DNA of 40,947 nucleotides. It comes from Alistipes sp. (GTDB taxonomy: Bacteria > Bacteroidota > Bacteroidia > Bacteroidales > Rikenellaceae). A model generated the notes under the pieces. That model was given only the letters and a program-made list of their open reading frames with translations. It made no database searches and was not told where the DNA came from. The position numbers and the translations under genes are program-made. Below, piece after piece: positions 25,321-33,851 of the stretch (positions are counted from its first letter, which is position 1; each line of letters begins with the position of its first letter). The stretch is from the NCBI GenBank assembly GCA_017646785.1, contig JAGCLX010000015.1, positions 1 to 40,947 on the forward strand. Reading direction: 5' to 3'.

Positions 25321-26739
25321 TTACTCTGCTACCTCGATATATTCAATCAGTGAGTTATCCTCGGTAGCTACTGCGGTTGACTCGTCCACCTGCTCGGAGA
25401 TAGTGCCGCAAGTGTCGTTGCTGTTATCTTCGAGCTTAGGGGTGTCAACAACGATGAATATATATTTCAAAATAAAGAGCGCTGCGAGTATATACATTGT
25501 GATCGATATCTTCTTAAACTTGCCACAGCACATGTTGAGCAATACGTAGCAAATCATGCCCAAGAGTATACCATCAGAGATGGAGTATGACAACGGCATA
25601 AGGATGATGCAGATAAACGCAGGGATAGACTCCGTGTAGTCACTGAAGTCGATATTGCGGATGGGCTCGAGCATTAACAGACCAACGATAACCAGCACGG
25701 GGGCTGTTGCCGCTGCGGGGATAGAGAGAAATAGGGGCGAGAAGAATAGCGCCACGTTGAAGCAGCAGCCCACTACAAATGCAGTAAGGCCTGTGCGGCC
25801 ACCCTGTGCTACGCCCGAAGCACTCTCAACGTATGTCGTAGTGGTTGATGTGCCGAGAACAGCACCAACAGTAGTTGCAATAGCATCTGCCATAAATGCC
25901 TGATTAAGACGTTCGATGCGACCCTCCTTATTAACCAATCCTGCGCGCTGACATACCGCAATAAGTGTACCTACGGTGTCGAACATGTCGATGAAGAGGA
26001 AGGTGAATACCACCACAACCATGTCGAGTGTAAAGATATTATCCCACTGGAACTTACAGAAGATAGGCTCGATAGATGATGGTGTTGAGGTAACACCCTG
26101 AAACTCTGTGATGCCCATGGGAATACCGATAATCATGGTTATAAGCACGCCAAAGAGCATTGCTCCATGCACCTTCTTAATGTATAGGAAGCCTGTAATA
26201 AGCAATCCAATAATGCCGAGCAGTGCGGGGCCACCTGTTACATCGCCAAGTGTTACAAGCGTAGCGTCATTATTTGCTATGATGCCTGCCGACTGCAAAC
26301 CGATAAAGGCGATGAATAGGCCGATGCCAGCACCTATGGCATAGCGCAGGTTTGTGGGTATGCAGTTTACTATAGCTTCTCGTATGTTGGTGATGGTCAT
26401 CAAGATAAATAGAACACCCTCGAGGAATACTGCTGTGAGGGCAAACGACCAGTCGTATCCCATGCCAAGACACACGGTGTAGACAAAGAAGGCGTTAAGA
26501 CCCATGCCAGGGGCAAGACCAAATGGTAGCTTACCATAAAATGCCATTGCAAAGCAGCCGATAATAGCAGCAAGGGCTGTTGAGGTAAACACGGCACCTT
26601 CGGGCATGTCCAAGTCCTTGAAAAGACTGGGGTTGACTGCGAGAATGTATGACATGGTCAGGAAGATAGTGATGCCTGCCATGATTTCTGTTCGAATGCT
26701 ATGACGGTTAGAGTCAAAGCCGAAAAGTCTTTTCAACAT
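25321..26739 (-). CDS. NCS2-family purine (adenine/guanine/hypoxanthine) permease
   Basis: This 472-residue inner-membrane proton-coupled nucleobase transporter has about 12-14 hydrophobic segments. The AzgA/PbuG-type signatures are present: LPFGLAPGMGLNAFFVYTV near residues 70-90 and GTSTTTTYVESASGVAQGGR followed by TGLTAFV near 300-325. A ~45-residue acidic C-terminal tail follows the last membrane segment. I chose the ATG at 26739 because MLKRLFGFDSNRHSIRTEI is the normal NCS2 N-terminus; the longer frame to 26781 would run through the promoter -7 element. Members of this subfamily take up adenine, guanine or hypoxanthine; the exact base is not assigned. Confidence 0.92.
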   Translation of the reverse strand: MLKRLFGFDSNRHSIRTEIMAGITIFLTMSYILAVNPSLFKDLDMPEGAVFTSTALAAIIGCFAMAFYGKLPFGLAPGMGLNAFFVYTVCLGMGYDWSFALTAVFLEGVLFILMTITNIREAIVNCIPTNLRYAIGAGIGLFIAFIGLQSAGIIANNDATLVTLGDVTGGPALLGIIGLLITGFLYIKKVHGAMLFGVLITMIIGIPMGITEFQGVTSTPSSIEPIFCKFQWDNIFTLDMVVVVFTFLFIDMFDTVGTLIAVCQRAGLVNKEGRIERLNQAFMADAIATTVGAVLGTSTTTTYVESASGVAQGGRTGLTAFVVGCCFNVALFFSPLFLSIPAAATAPVLVIVGLLMLEPIRNIDFSDYTESIPAFICIILMPLSYSISDGILLGMICYVLLNMCCGKFKKISITMYILAALFILKYIFIVVDTPKLEDNSNDTCGTISEQVDESTAVATEDNSLIEYIEVAE

Positions 26740-26778
26740 AGTATGCTTTATAGTTTGGGTTATAATCGTTTGATGGCT

Positions 26779-26809
26779 CAAAGGTAGTAATTATTTGTGA
26801 TATACACAA
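26779..26809 (-). promoter_or_regulatory. Promoter of the permease-dapD unit
   Basis: On the minus strand, TTG (26809-26807), a 20-base spacer and TACCTTTG (26786-26779) fit the Bacteroidetes pattern. This leaves a leader of about 33 bases before the ATG at 26739, and supports that start over the one at 26781. Confidence 0.55.
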
Positions 26810-26812
26810 TAT

Positions 26813-26849
26813 GCAAATAAATAGGGGATACCCGTCGAAGGATATCCCC
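26813..26849 (-). terminator. Terminator downstream of the cytochrome c peroxidase gene
   Basis: On the minus strand GGGGATATCC (26849-26840) pairs with GGGTATCCCC (26833-26824) over the loop TTCGAC, followed by TATTTATTTG. It separates the peroxidase gene from the permease promoter. Confidence 0.75.
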
Positions 26850-26873
26850 AAACATCAATGAGTTCTCTTTAGA

Positions 26874-28307
26874 TTACTCGTGGTCGTGGTCATGATCATC
26901 GTCATGCGTTACGATTACACCATACTCATTGGGATTGGTGAGCAACGCTCCGTTGTACTCGCCTGTGAGGCTACGCAAGAAGGCAACAATATTCTCGGTC
27001 TCAGTCTCCCCAATCTCAATATCGCACTGATACAATGCCATGTCGCGCACAGCCTCGTCCATTGTCAAGCGTGTGCCATCGTGGTAGTAGGGCCATGTAA
27101 GTTCGATATTGCGCAAGCCAGGCACCTTGAAGCGATGGCGATCGCGCTCCTCATTAGTCTGCTTGAAGCGGCCGTTGTCCTCCTCAGTGAGCTCCATGTC
27201 GCGAGCCTCGAAGTAGTGGCGACGAAGACCCATAAGCTCGTATGACTGACCTCCAAGGTTAGGACCTACGTGGCAGGTCGCGCAGTTGTACTCCTTGAAG
27301 AGCTCATAGCCATTAATTTCTTGAGCTGTGAGTGCGCTGTCGTCACCACGCAACCACTTGTCGAAACGAGAGTTAGGTGTTGTGAGTGTGCGCTCGAATT
27401 CCTCGATAGCATTGGTGATGGATGCCTCGGTGATACCCTCAGGATAGAGCTTTGCAAACTGCTTAACGTAGTTGTCGTCAGCCGAAAGTTTTGCGATAAT
27501 CTCATCAAACGACGTAGATGCCATCTCCACGGGGTTGAGTGGAGGTCCTGCAGCCTGCTGCGCAAGAGTCTTAGCGCGACCATCCCAGAACTGCACAAAA
27601 TTGTAGACCGCGTTATATACTGTGGGGGCGTTGACACCTCCCAGGCGATCCTCCACGCCATGTGAATACTGGTGGTTATCCACACCGCCAGTGTCAAGAC
27701 CGTGGCATGATGCACACGATACGGTATTATCTACCGAAAGACGAGTGTCGTGGTAGAGTGCAAAGCCAAGCAGAGCCTTCTCTTGGTTGATGTCCGTAGC
27801 GGGTACTATAGGACGTACTGGCTCACCAGCATGCTTACCCTCAAGGCCATCGGCGTAGTATGCTGTGCGGTATGCTGCAGCCCAGTCGGTGATGATGTCG
27901 CTCTTGGCATCTGTCATCTGGCTGCCCCAGTGCATGAGGTAGTACTTCGCCTCAGGCATGCGCTTATCCTGCGCAACCTTCTCAACCTTGGCAACATCCA
28001 CGGGGCTGGGTGTCTCGCCGCTCTTAAGCGCCTCCATGAGAGGTGTGATGTCGAAGGCGCGGTAGCCCTCCTTTACATCCTCCTTAACCATCTTACCAGC
28101 AACGGGCATGTCGGCATAGAATGGGAGCTCGGGGTTGGCGCTGTGGCAACTGATGCAACCACCCTTCTCCAAAATCTCTGCAACGCGCACCTCGGGAGCA
28201 AGATCTGCCGCAGGTGGGCGGATAGATACTCTATAGACAACGAATAACACCACGACAAGGGCGAGTGTTGCTATGAGAAATAGCTGTTTTTTCTTTAAGT
28301 TTTTCAT
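26874..28307 (-). CDS. Tri-heme cytochrome c peroxidase, membrane-anchored (YhjA-like)
   Basis: This 477-residue protein reduces hydrogen peroxide to water with electrons from the respiratory chain. A single N-terminal membrane anchor (residues 9-26) precedes three heme c sites: CISCH (51-55), CASCH (198-202) and CATCH (342-346). The latter two form the classical di-heme peroxidase core (DTRLSVDNTVSCASCHGL; NAPTVYNAVYN; RFKVPGLRNIELTWPYYHDG). The extra N-terminal heme domain corresponds to the tri-heme quinol peroxidases typified by E. coli YhjA. The C-terminus is a His/Asp-rich tail, HDDDHDHDHE (468-477), that may bind metal. The last gene of its unit, it follows its own apparent heme-attachment machinery and faces the periplasm. 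Confidence 0.93.
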   Translation of the reverse strand: MKNLKKKQLFLIATLALVVVLFVVYRVSIRPPAADLAPEVRVAEILEKGGCISCHSANPELPFYADMPVAGKMVKEDVKEGYRAFDITPLMEALKSGETPSPVDVAKVEKVAQDKRMPEAKYYLMHWGSQMTDAKSDIITDWAAAYRTAYYADGLEGKHAGEPVRPIVPATDINQEKALLGFALYHDTRLSVDNTVSCASCHGLDTGGVDNHQYSHGVEDRLGGVNAPTVYNAVYNFVQFWDGRAKTLAQQAAGPPLNPVEMASTSFDEIIAKLSADDNYVKQFAKLYPEGITEASITNAIEEFERTLTTPNSRFDKWLRGDDSALTAQEINGYELFKEYNCATCHVGPNLGGQSYELMGLRRHYFEARDMELTEEDNGRFKQTNEERDRHRFKVPGLRNIELTWPYYHDGTRLTMDEAVRDMALYQCDIEIGETETENIVAFLRSLTGEYNGALLTNPNEYGVIVTHDDDHDHDHE

Positions 28308-28347
28308 AGGATTATTTGTTTGGTTGTATTGTGAATCAGGATGTTAG

Positions 28348-29145
28348 CTATTGGTTATAAGTGTGTACGCTGTCGGCTGCTGTGGGTAGATAGTTGACAC
28401 CCCACCAGCACATCTGCAATGCAAGGAATGCCACGATAATGATTGCGTAGTATATGCGTTTCTGTCGCACACTACTATATGTCGAAGGGCGCAGTGCAAG
28501 GTGTATAGCAACGAGGTATAGGCCCCACGTTACAGCTGCCCACGCCTCCTTAGCATCCCAACTCCAGTATGCTCCCCATGCATCCTTTGCCCATATTGCA
28601 CCTGTAAACATGCCTATTGTGACAAAGGCCGTTCCTCCATATATCAGTCGTTCTATTGCCTCGTCGAACTTATCGCTCTTTGTTGCGAGGGCGCCTATAG
28701 CAAGGAGTGTGGCACAACCTAAGAGGGCGTATGAGAACATATATACAGACACGTGAGGCACAAACCATACGCTTTGAAGTGCTGGCATAAGGGTCTGGTC
28801 GTGAATCTCTGGTTTTAGGATATTGATGACCATAAATACCGTAGCCAGAAGTGTTGAGAAGGAGAGTATCCACCTAAACTGCCAGCGTGCATAGGTGAAT
28901 AGTCCTGCCATTAGCAAGAAGAGAGAGTACCAAAGACGTGTTTCTCCCATGGTGCGTAGCGGTGGGCGCTCGAGAGTTATCCACAGTGCAATGATAAAGG
29001 CGAGGAGTAGGGCTATAGCTGTTGTGCTGCATGCAATGGCGAGGGTGCTGCACTCGCGCCTTATGGCGGCAAACACAGCAGAGGTGAGGGCAATGATAAA
29101 TACCACCACCGCTACCCAAGGGAATATGTTCCAACCTAACTCCAT
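28348..29145 (-). CDS. CcsA/ResC-type cytochrome c maturation protein
   Basis: This 265-residue polytopic inner-membrane protein belongs to System II cytochrome c biogenesis, which presents heme to CxxCH apocytochromes. The tryptophan-rich heme-handling motif WGAYWSWDAKE is at residues 190-200, with flanking conserved histidines His131 (VPHVSVYMFSY) and His215. About eight hydrophobic segments are visible. Its ATG lies one base after the stop of the ResB-like gene, implying translational coupling, and the peroxidase gene follows 40 bases later. Confidence 0.9.
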   Translation of the reverse strand: MELGWNIFPWVAVVVFIIALTSAVFAAIRRECSTLAIACSTTAIALLLAFIIALWITLERPPLRTMGETRLWYSLFLLMAGLFTYARWQFRWILSFSTLLATVFMVINILKPEIHDQTLMPALQSVWFVPHVSVYMFSYALLGCATLLAIGALATKSDKFDEAIERLIYGGTAFVTIGMFTGAIWAKDAWGAYWSWDAKEAWAAVTWGLYLVAIHLALRPSTYSSVRQKRIYYAIIIVAFLALQMCWWGVNYLPTAADSVHTYNQ

Positions 29146-29146
29146 A

Positions 29147-29992
29147 CTACTTTTTATCTATGTTTGCCTGGTGGCGAGGACCACGAATAAAGAGCATAAC
29201 GGCGCCAGAGAGCAGCATCACTATGCCGGCGAGCGACACCCACTGCCATGGCTCACGCACTATCTCCACTATGCAGTATGAGGCCTTGGCGTCAACGCTT
29301 ACAAGGTATATCTTCTCACTCAGGGTCCTATTATAGGGGTGATTGACCTTGATGGTTGCCTCTTTGTTATCGATCTCGATTGTTGCATCGAAATATGTTG
29401 GCATGCCGCTCTCGTTGTACTCGGCATTGAGCCCGCGTAGTGTTATCGCGTGGTTGAGTTTTGTGGCGGTACCATTGATGTGGTATGCTATCTCGGTAGG
29501 TCTTTCATCAGTTAATATGGCGCGTAGCTGTGTGCGATCAGGAGCGCCCCAGAAGCCTGCACCGAGAGTAAGGATAAGTCCGAGGTGCAGAAGTGTGAAG
29601 CGCCAACGTATACCCTGGGGTGTTCGCAATCCACGCAATGTGATAAACAGGAGATGGGTAAGAGTAAATAGCATGCCTGTGACTATGAGCCATGATGTGC
29701 TGTTAGGCTCGCGCTGTAGTCCAAGATATATGCCCGTAGCCACCATAACAGCCAGTGAGAGCCATGTGGCGCGTATCGACAACATCGATTCTACCCAAGC
29801 TATGTTGCTCCGATTGCGGTACAAGTAGACTACGACAAATAGCCATAGCGCAACAATAATAACATTTAATGGAAAGGTGAAGATGTCGACTGGGAAATCG
29901 CCCATCGTTAGCTGTAATATCGTGGCAATCACCACTATTATGGCGATTAAAGCACACTCATAAACAGCTATTTTATTAATAAAACACCTCAT
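29147..29992 (-). CDS. ResB-like cytochrome c biogenesis protein (short form)
   Basis: This 281-residue membrane protein is the partner of the downstream CcsA in System II heme attachment. Four hydrophobic segments come first (residues ~12-30, 40-58, 74-92, 101-117), then another at ~130-150, a periplasmic beta-rich domain (about 155-245; HAITLRGLNAEYNESGMPTYFDA is the recognisable ResB-like stretch) and a final membrane helix (~250-270). Canonical ResB is longer, so this is the compact Bacteroidetes version. As the first gene of the resB-ccsA-peroxidase unit, it has a TACCTTTG -7 element 20 bases upstream. Confidence 0.8.
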   Translation of the reverse strand: MRCFINKIAVYECALIAIIVVIATILQLTMGDFPVDIFTFPLNVIIVALWLFVVVYLYRNRSNIAWVESMLSIRATWLSLAVMVATGIYLGLQREPNSTSWLIVTGMLFTLTHLLFITLRGLRTPQGIRWRFTLLHLGLILTLGAGFWGAPDRTQLRAILTDERPTEIAYHINGTATKLNHAITLRGLNAEYNESGMPTYFDATIEIDNKEATIKVNHPYNRTLSEKIYLVSVDAKASYCIVEIVREPWQWVSLAGIVMLLSGAVMLFIRGPRHQANIDKK

Positions 29993-30011
29993 CTCTTTTA
30001 AATCTGTGCCT

Positions 30012-30019
30012 CAAAGGTA
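30012..30019 (-). promoter_or_regulatory. -7 element of the cytochrome c unit
   Basis: On the minus strand this reads TACCTTTG, matching TAnnTTTG and identical to the element before the permease gene. No TTTG is found at the -33 position. The leader would be under 20 bases. Confidence 0.45.
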
Positions 30020-30123
30020 AGAATTTATTTTTTAATTAAGCTCCATTTTGTATAAAAAAATCATAAATATAACGAAATCATATTGTCTTAAATTTTGTAG
30101 TTAATGACCAAAATAGTGGTCGA

Positions 30124-30155
30124 TTTGGATATAATCTGATTTTTTCTTACTTTTG
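30124..30155 (+). promoter_or_regulatory. Promoter of the glycosyltransferase gene
   Basis: TTTG (30124-30127), a 20-base spacer and TACTTTTG (30148-30155) fully match the Bacteroidetes consensus. Transcription would start near 30162, about 14 bases before the ATG at 30176. Confidence 0.7.
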
Positions 30156-30175
30156 CGCGTTAAGTATTAGAGTGT

Positions 30176-31102
30176 ATGAGTAGGCCACTTGTCAGTATAA
30201 TCATCCCTGTCTACAACGCTGAGAACTATTTATCTCGATGCGTTGATAGCGTACTGGGACAAACGTTTGGTGACTTTGAGTTGTTGCTGATCAACGACGG
30301 TAGTTGTGATAGTAGCCTCTCGGTTTGCCAGAGATATGCTGCTCAGGATTGTCGCGTGAGGGTGTTGGATAAACCAAATGGAGGTGTTAGCTCGGCTCGT
30401 AATATGGGCATTGAATGTGCGGTTGCCGACTGGATAATGTTTGTTGACGCGGACGATTGGGTCGAGTCAAACATGTTGGAGCTTGCAACTCCCTATATTG
30501 AAGAGTGTGATATAGTGCGTTTGGCATGGGTGGCACATAAGCGTGAAGGGGTGGTTAATAAGCGAGTGCTGGATGCGACCACACCACAGCAGTTAATCAA
30601 ACACCTTATCCGCCGCAGGACAAAGCTTGCAATATGGGGTACGCTGATTCGCAAGGAGCTATTTATGCTTCACGATATTCGATTTGATACGACCTATAAC
30701 TATGCGGAGGACTGGCTTGCGCTGCTGCGTATTGCTTGTCACTGCAAGAGTGTAAAGACACTCCCCGAGGCCTATGTGTACCACTATGACATGACCAACA
30801 TGTCGAGCTGCATTAACAATATGACGATAGATAAGATGGCGTGCAACGTACGTCTATGTCACGACATCAAGGCCGACTTAGATGGTCGTTTCTCGGGTGA
30901 TTTGCGAGATACACGTCTTGAGTTGTATCGTTTGTTGGTGGAGTCATACGGCGTTGAGGCTACGTGTGAATACATATCGTCGATACGCGAGCGGGTGGAC
31001 CTCTTTACGTTGTGGGAGATAGTGGTGGCGAACTTCGGCTTGAGAAAGAAACGTCAGCTAATAAGGTTATGGCGTTACGCAATAAAACACGGACTTATGT
31101 AA
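30176..31102 (+). CDS. Family 2 glycosyltransferase
   Basis: This 308-residue cytoplasmic or membrane-associated GT-A enzyme transfers a sugar from a nucleotide donor, probably for a surface polysaccharide. The N-terminus VSIIIPVYNAENYLSRCVDS is the GT2 hallmark. FVDADDW (89-95) carries the DxD metal/nucleotide site (Asp91, Asp93), and YAEDW near residue 182 supplies the usual ED motif for the catalytic base. There is no membrane segment. Only 38 bases separate it from the TonB-dependent receptor gene and no terminator lies between, so read-through is possible although the functions look unrelated. Confidence 0.92.
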   Translation: MSRPLVSIIIPVYNAENYLSRCVDSVLGQTFGDFELLLINDGSCDSSLSVCQRYAAQDCRVRVLDKPNGGVSSARNMGIECAVADWIMFVDADDWVESNMLELATPYIEECDIVRLAWVAHKREGVVNKRVLDATTPQQLIKHLIRRRTKLAIWGTLIRKELFMLHDIRFDTTYNYAEDWLALLRIACHCKSVKTLPEAYVYHYDMTNMSSCINNMTIDKMACNVRLCHDIKADLDGRFSGDLRDTRLELYRLLVESYGVEATCEYISSIRERVDLFTLWEIVVANFGLRKKRQLIRLWRYAIKHGLM

Positions 31103-31140
31103 ACTATTATAATTCAATTTACTTAAACTAAAAAATGCTT

Positions 31141-33837
31141 ATGAAGAGACTTTTACTTTTGATGCTTGGTCTGAGTGTGGGCTTTATCGCTTCGGCTCAG
31201 ATTATCGTCACAGGTATGGTTGTTGACGAAAACGACCAGCCTCTTATCGGTGCTACAGTTGTAGTTCCCGAGACAACTCAGGGCACATCTACCGATGCTG
31301 GTGGTAACTTCCAGCTTCAGGTGCGCGGTGCCGATGCTATTCAGATTAGCTATCTTAACTACAAGACTCAGCTAATCGCTTTGGACTCTAAGCTTCCCAA
31401 GCAGAACCTTGGCACCATCAAGATGGAGGCTGAGGCTATCGCTATGGAGGATGTGGTGATTACACAGTCTGTGGCTGTGCAGCGCCGTACCCCCGTTGCT
31501 GTATCTACTGTTTCGGCTGGCGAGATCGAGTTCAAGCTTGGTGGTCAGGAGTTCCCTGAGATTTTGAAGTCAACCCCTGGTGTCTATGTCACTAAGGATG
31601 GTGGTGGTTATGGCGACTCTAAGATCAACATGCGTGGTTTTAAGTCGGCTAACATCGCTGTTATGATTAACGGTGTGCCCGTTAACGACATGGAGTGGGG
31701 TGGACTTTACTGGTCAAACTGGGCAGGTCTTTCTGATGTTACTCGCTCTATGCAGACACAGCGCGGTATGGGTGCATCGAAGATCTCATCACCTTCAGTT
31801 GGTGGTACCATCAACATCGTGACTAACACTATCGATGCAAAGCGCGGTGGTAGCGTGTCATACGGTGTTGGTAACGACGGCGCTAACAACATGTCTGTAA
31901 GCCTTTCAACTGGTCTTATGGATAATGGTTGGGCTGCCAGCCTCTTGTTGGCAAAGCGTTGGGGTGACGGTTACATCCAGGGTACTGGTTACGAGGCCTA
32001 CAACTGGTTTGTAAACGTGTCTAAGCGTATCAACTCTAATCATCAGATTTCGTTGACTGCATTTGGCGCTCCACAGAAGCACAACCAGCGTAAGCCTCTC
32101 TATGCAGGTCTTTCGATTGAGGAGTGGGACAAGGTTGCTAAGTGGACAGGCGAGAAGGATAAGTATCGCTACAACGCTGTATATGGTTTCGACAACAACG
32201 GCAAGGAGCGTTCGTCGATGACTAACGAGTATCACAAGCCACAGATCTCGTTGAACCACCAGTGGCAGATCGACCGTAAATCGTCGCTTTCTACAGCTCT
32301 CTACATGTCTATCGGTCGTGGCTCAGGCTACTCTGGTCAGGGTCGTACCTCTGCAGACCGCGCAATGTGGAATGGCTCATCTAACGGTCAGTTGCTCTAC
32401 AACTTCCGTAAGTCCGATGGTACCTTCGACTATGGCGCAATTCAGGATATGAACGCTGCGAGCCTTGATGGTTCAAGAATGGTTATGTCTAAGTCGGTGA
32501 ATAATCACATGTGGTATGGTTTGCTCTCTACATATACCAATGAGTTGCTCCCCGGTTTGGAGCTCTCAGCAGGTGTCGACGTGCGCTACTATGTTGGTAA
32601 GCACACCAACGAGATTATCGACCTCTACGACGGTGCATACTTCATCGACGATGGTGATCGTAAGAATGTGAAGGTAGAGAATAACGCCGCTGCAGCAGAT
32701 CCTAACTGGAAGTATGAGAAGCTCTCTGTAGGTGATATCGTATATCGTGACTACGATGGTCACGTACACCAGGAGGGTGTGTTTGCTCAGTTGGAGTACT
32801 CACGCAACAAGCTTAGCGCTTTTGTTTCAGGTTCGGTATCTAACACAGGCTACTGGCGTGTTGACCGCTTCTACTACGACGAGGCACACCAGCGCTCTGA
32901 GACTATTAACTTCACAGGCTTCACAGCTAAGGCGGGTGTTAACTACAACGTGACTAAGGCTTCAAACCTCTTCCTTAACATTGGTTATATCTCACGTGCT
33001 CCATTCTTCTCTGGTGGTGCATTCTTGCAGTCTACAACCAGCCACATGACTAACCCCGACGCTGTGAACGAGAAGGTATTTTCTGTTGAGGGTGGCTACG
33101 GTTTGCGCACAGAGCAGTTTGCCCTTAACTTGAACGCTTACTACACATTGTGGATGGATAAGTCAGACGTTCGTTCTAAGCTCATGTCTAATGGTGACTA
33201 CGCTCGTGTGAACCTTACAGGTATCGACGCTCGCCACGCAGGTGTTGAGCTCGACCTCCGTTACAAGCCCGCACGTTGGGTAAACCTCACAGGTATGCTC
33301 TCATGGGGTGACTGGGTATGGGCAAGCAACGCTCGTGGTTACTACTACGACTCTCAGGGTCAGCCTATGACAGCTAAGATGGACGGTACTGTAGCTTCAG
33401 GCATCATGGCTGAGGACCACGCATGGATTGAGCTTGAGCAGAAGGGTGTTCACGTAGCAGGCTCTGCACAGACTACAGCTGCTGTGGGCGCAGACTTCTT
33501 CCCTCTCAAGGGTGTACGCGTAAGCGCTAACTTCAACCTCTATGCTAACAACTATGCAGACTTCTACCTCGGCTCTACAGCTGTTGCAAACACAACAACT
33601 ACAGTTAACGATCCTTGGAAGATCCCTGTAGGTCACCAGCTCGACCTCTCTGCAAGCTACTCATTCAAGATGGGTAAGGTTAACGCTACCATCTATGGTA
33701 ACGTAAACAACCTCTACGACTACAACTATGTTATGGATGCACAGTGTGCAACCGATGCTAAGGGCTGGCAGGACTGCTACGCCGTGATGTACTCATTCGG
33801 CCGCACATACACTGTTCGTCTTAAGGTTAACTTCTAA
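31141..33837 (+). CDS. TonB-dependent outer-membrane receptor
   Basis: This 898-residue receptor/transporter has a signal peptide ending ASA-Q. A carboxypeptidase-regulatory-like domain follows (about residues 23-95; VTGMVVDENDQPLIGATVVV), then the plug (EFPEILKSTPGVYVTKDGGG, INMRGFKSANIAVMINGVPV, GGTINIVT) and a beta-barrel ending VRLKVNF with terminal Phe. It lacks the size and motifs of SusC, and the downstream gene is not SusD. The start could be the ATG at 31135 or at 31141; the latter gives the cleaner signal peptide. It is followed 14 bases later by a lipoprotein gene that probably encodes its surface partner. The substrate is unknown. Confidence 0.93.
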   Translation: MKRLLLLMLGLSVGFIASAQIIVTGMVVDENDQPLIGATVVVPETTQGTSTDAGGNFQLQVRGADAIQISYLNYKTQLIALDSKLPKQNLGTIKMEAEAIAMEDVVITQSVAVQRRTPVAVSTVSAGEIEFKLGGQEFPEILKSTPGVYVTKDGGGYGDSKINMRGFKSANIAVMINGVPVNDMEWGGLYWSNWAGLSDVTRSMQTQRGMGASKISSPSVGGTINIVTNTIDAKRGGSVSYGVGNDGANNMSVSLSTGLMDNGWAASLLLAKRWGDGYIQGTGYEAYNWFVNVSKRINSNHQISLTAFGAPQKHNQRKPLYAGLSIEEWDKVAKWTGEKDKYRYNAVYGFDNNGKERSSMTNEYHKPQISLNHQWQIDRKSSLSTALYMSIGRGSGYSGQGRTSADRAMWNGSSNGQLLYNFRKSDGTFDYGAIQDMNAASLDGSRMVMSKSVNNHMWYGLLSTYTNELLPGLELSAGVDVRYYVGKHTNEIIDLYDGAYFIDDGDRKNVKVENNAAAADPNWKYEKLSVGDIVYRDYDGHVHQEGVFAQLEYSRNKLSAFVSGSVSNTGYWRVDRFYYDEAHQRSETINFTGFTAKAGVNYNVTKASNLFLNIGYISRAPFFSGGAFLQSTTSHMTNPDAVNEKVFSVEGGYGLRTEQFALNLNAYYTLWMDKSDVRSKLMSNGDYARVNLTGIDARHAGVELDLRYKPARWVNLTGMLSWGDWVWASNARGYYYDSQGQPMTAKMDGTVASGIMAEDHAWIELEQKGVHVAGSAQTTAAVGADFFPLKGVRVSANFNLYANNYADFYLGSTAVANTTTTVNDPWKIPVGHQLDLSASYSFKMGKVNATIYGNVNNLYDYNYVMDAQCATDAKGWQDCYAVMYSFGRTYTVRLKVNF

Positions 33838-33851
33838 AAGCTGCAACTACT

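Noticed and set aside
26740..26781. Longer start of the NCS2 permease at 26781
   Set aside because: The extra 14 residues are not typical of the family, and the TAnnTTTG promoter element at 26779-26786 overlaps that start.
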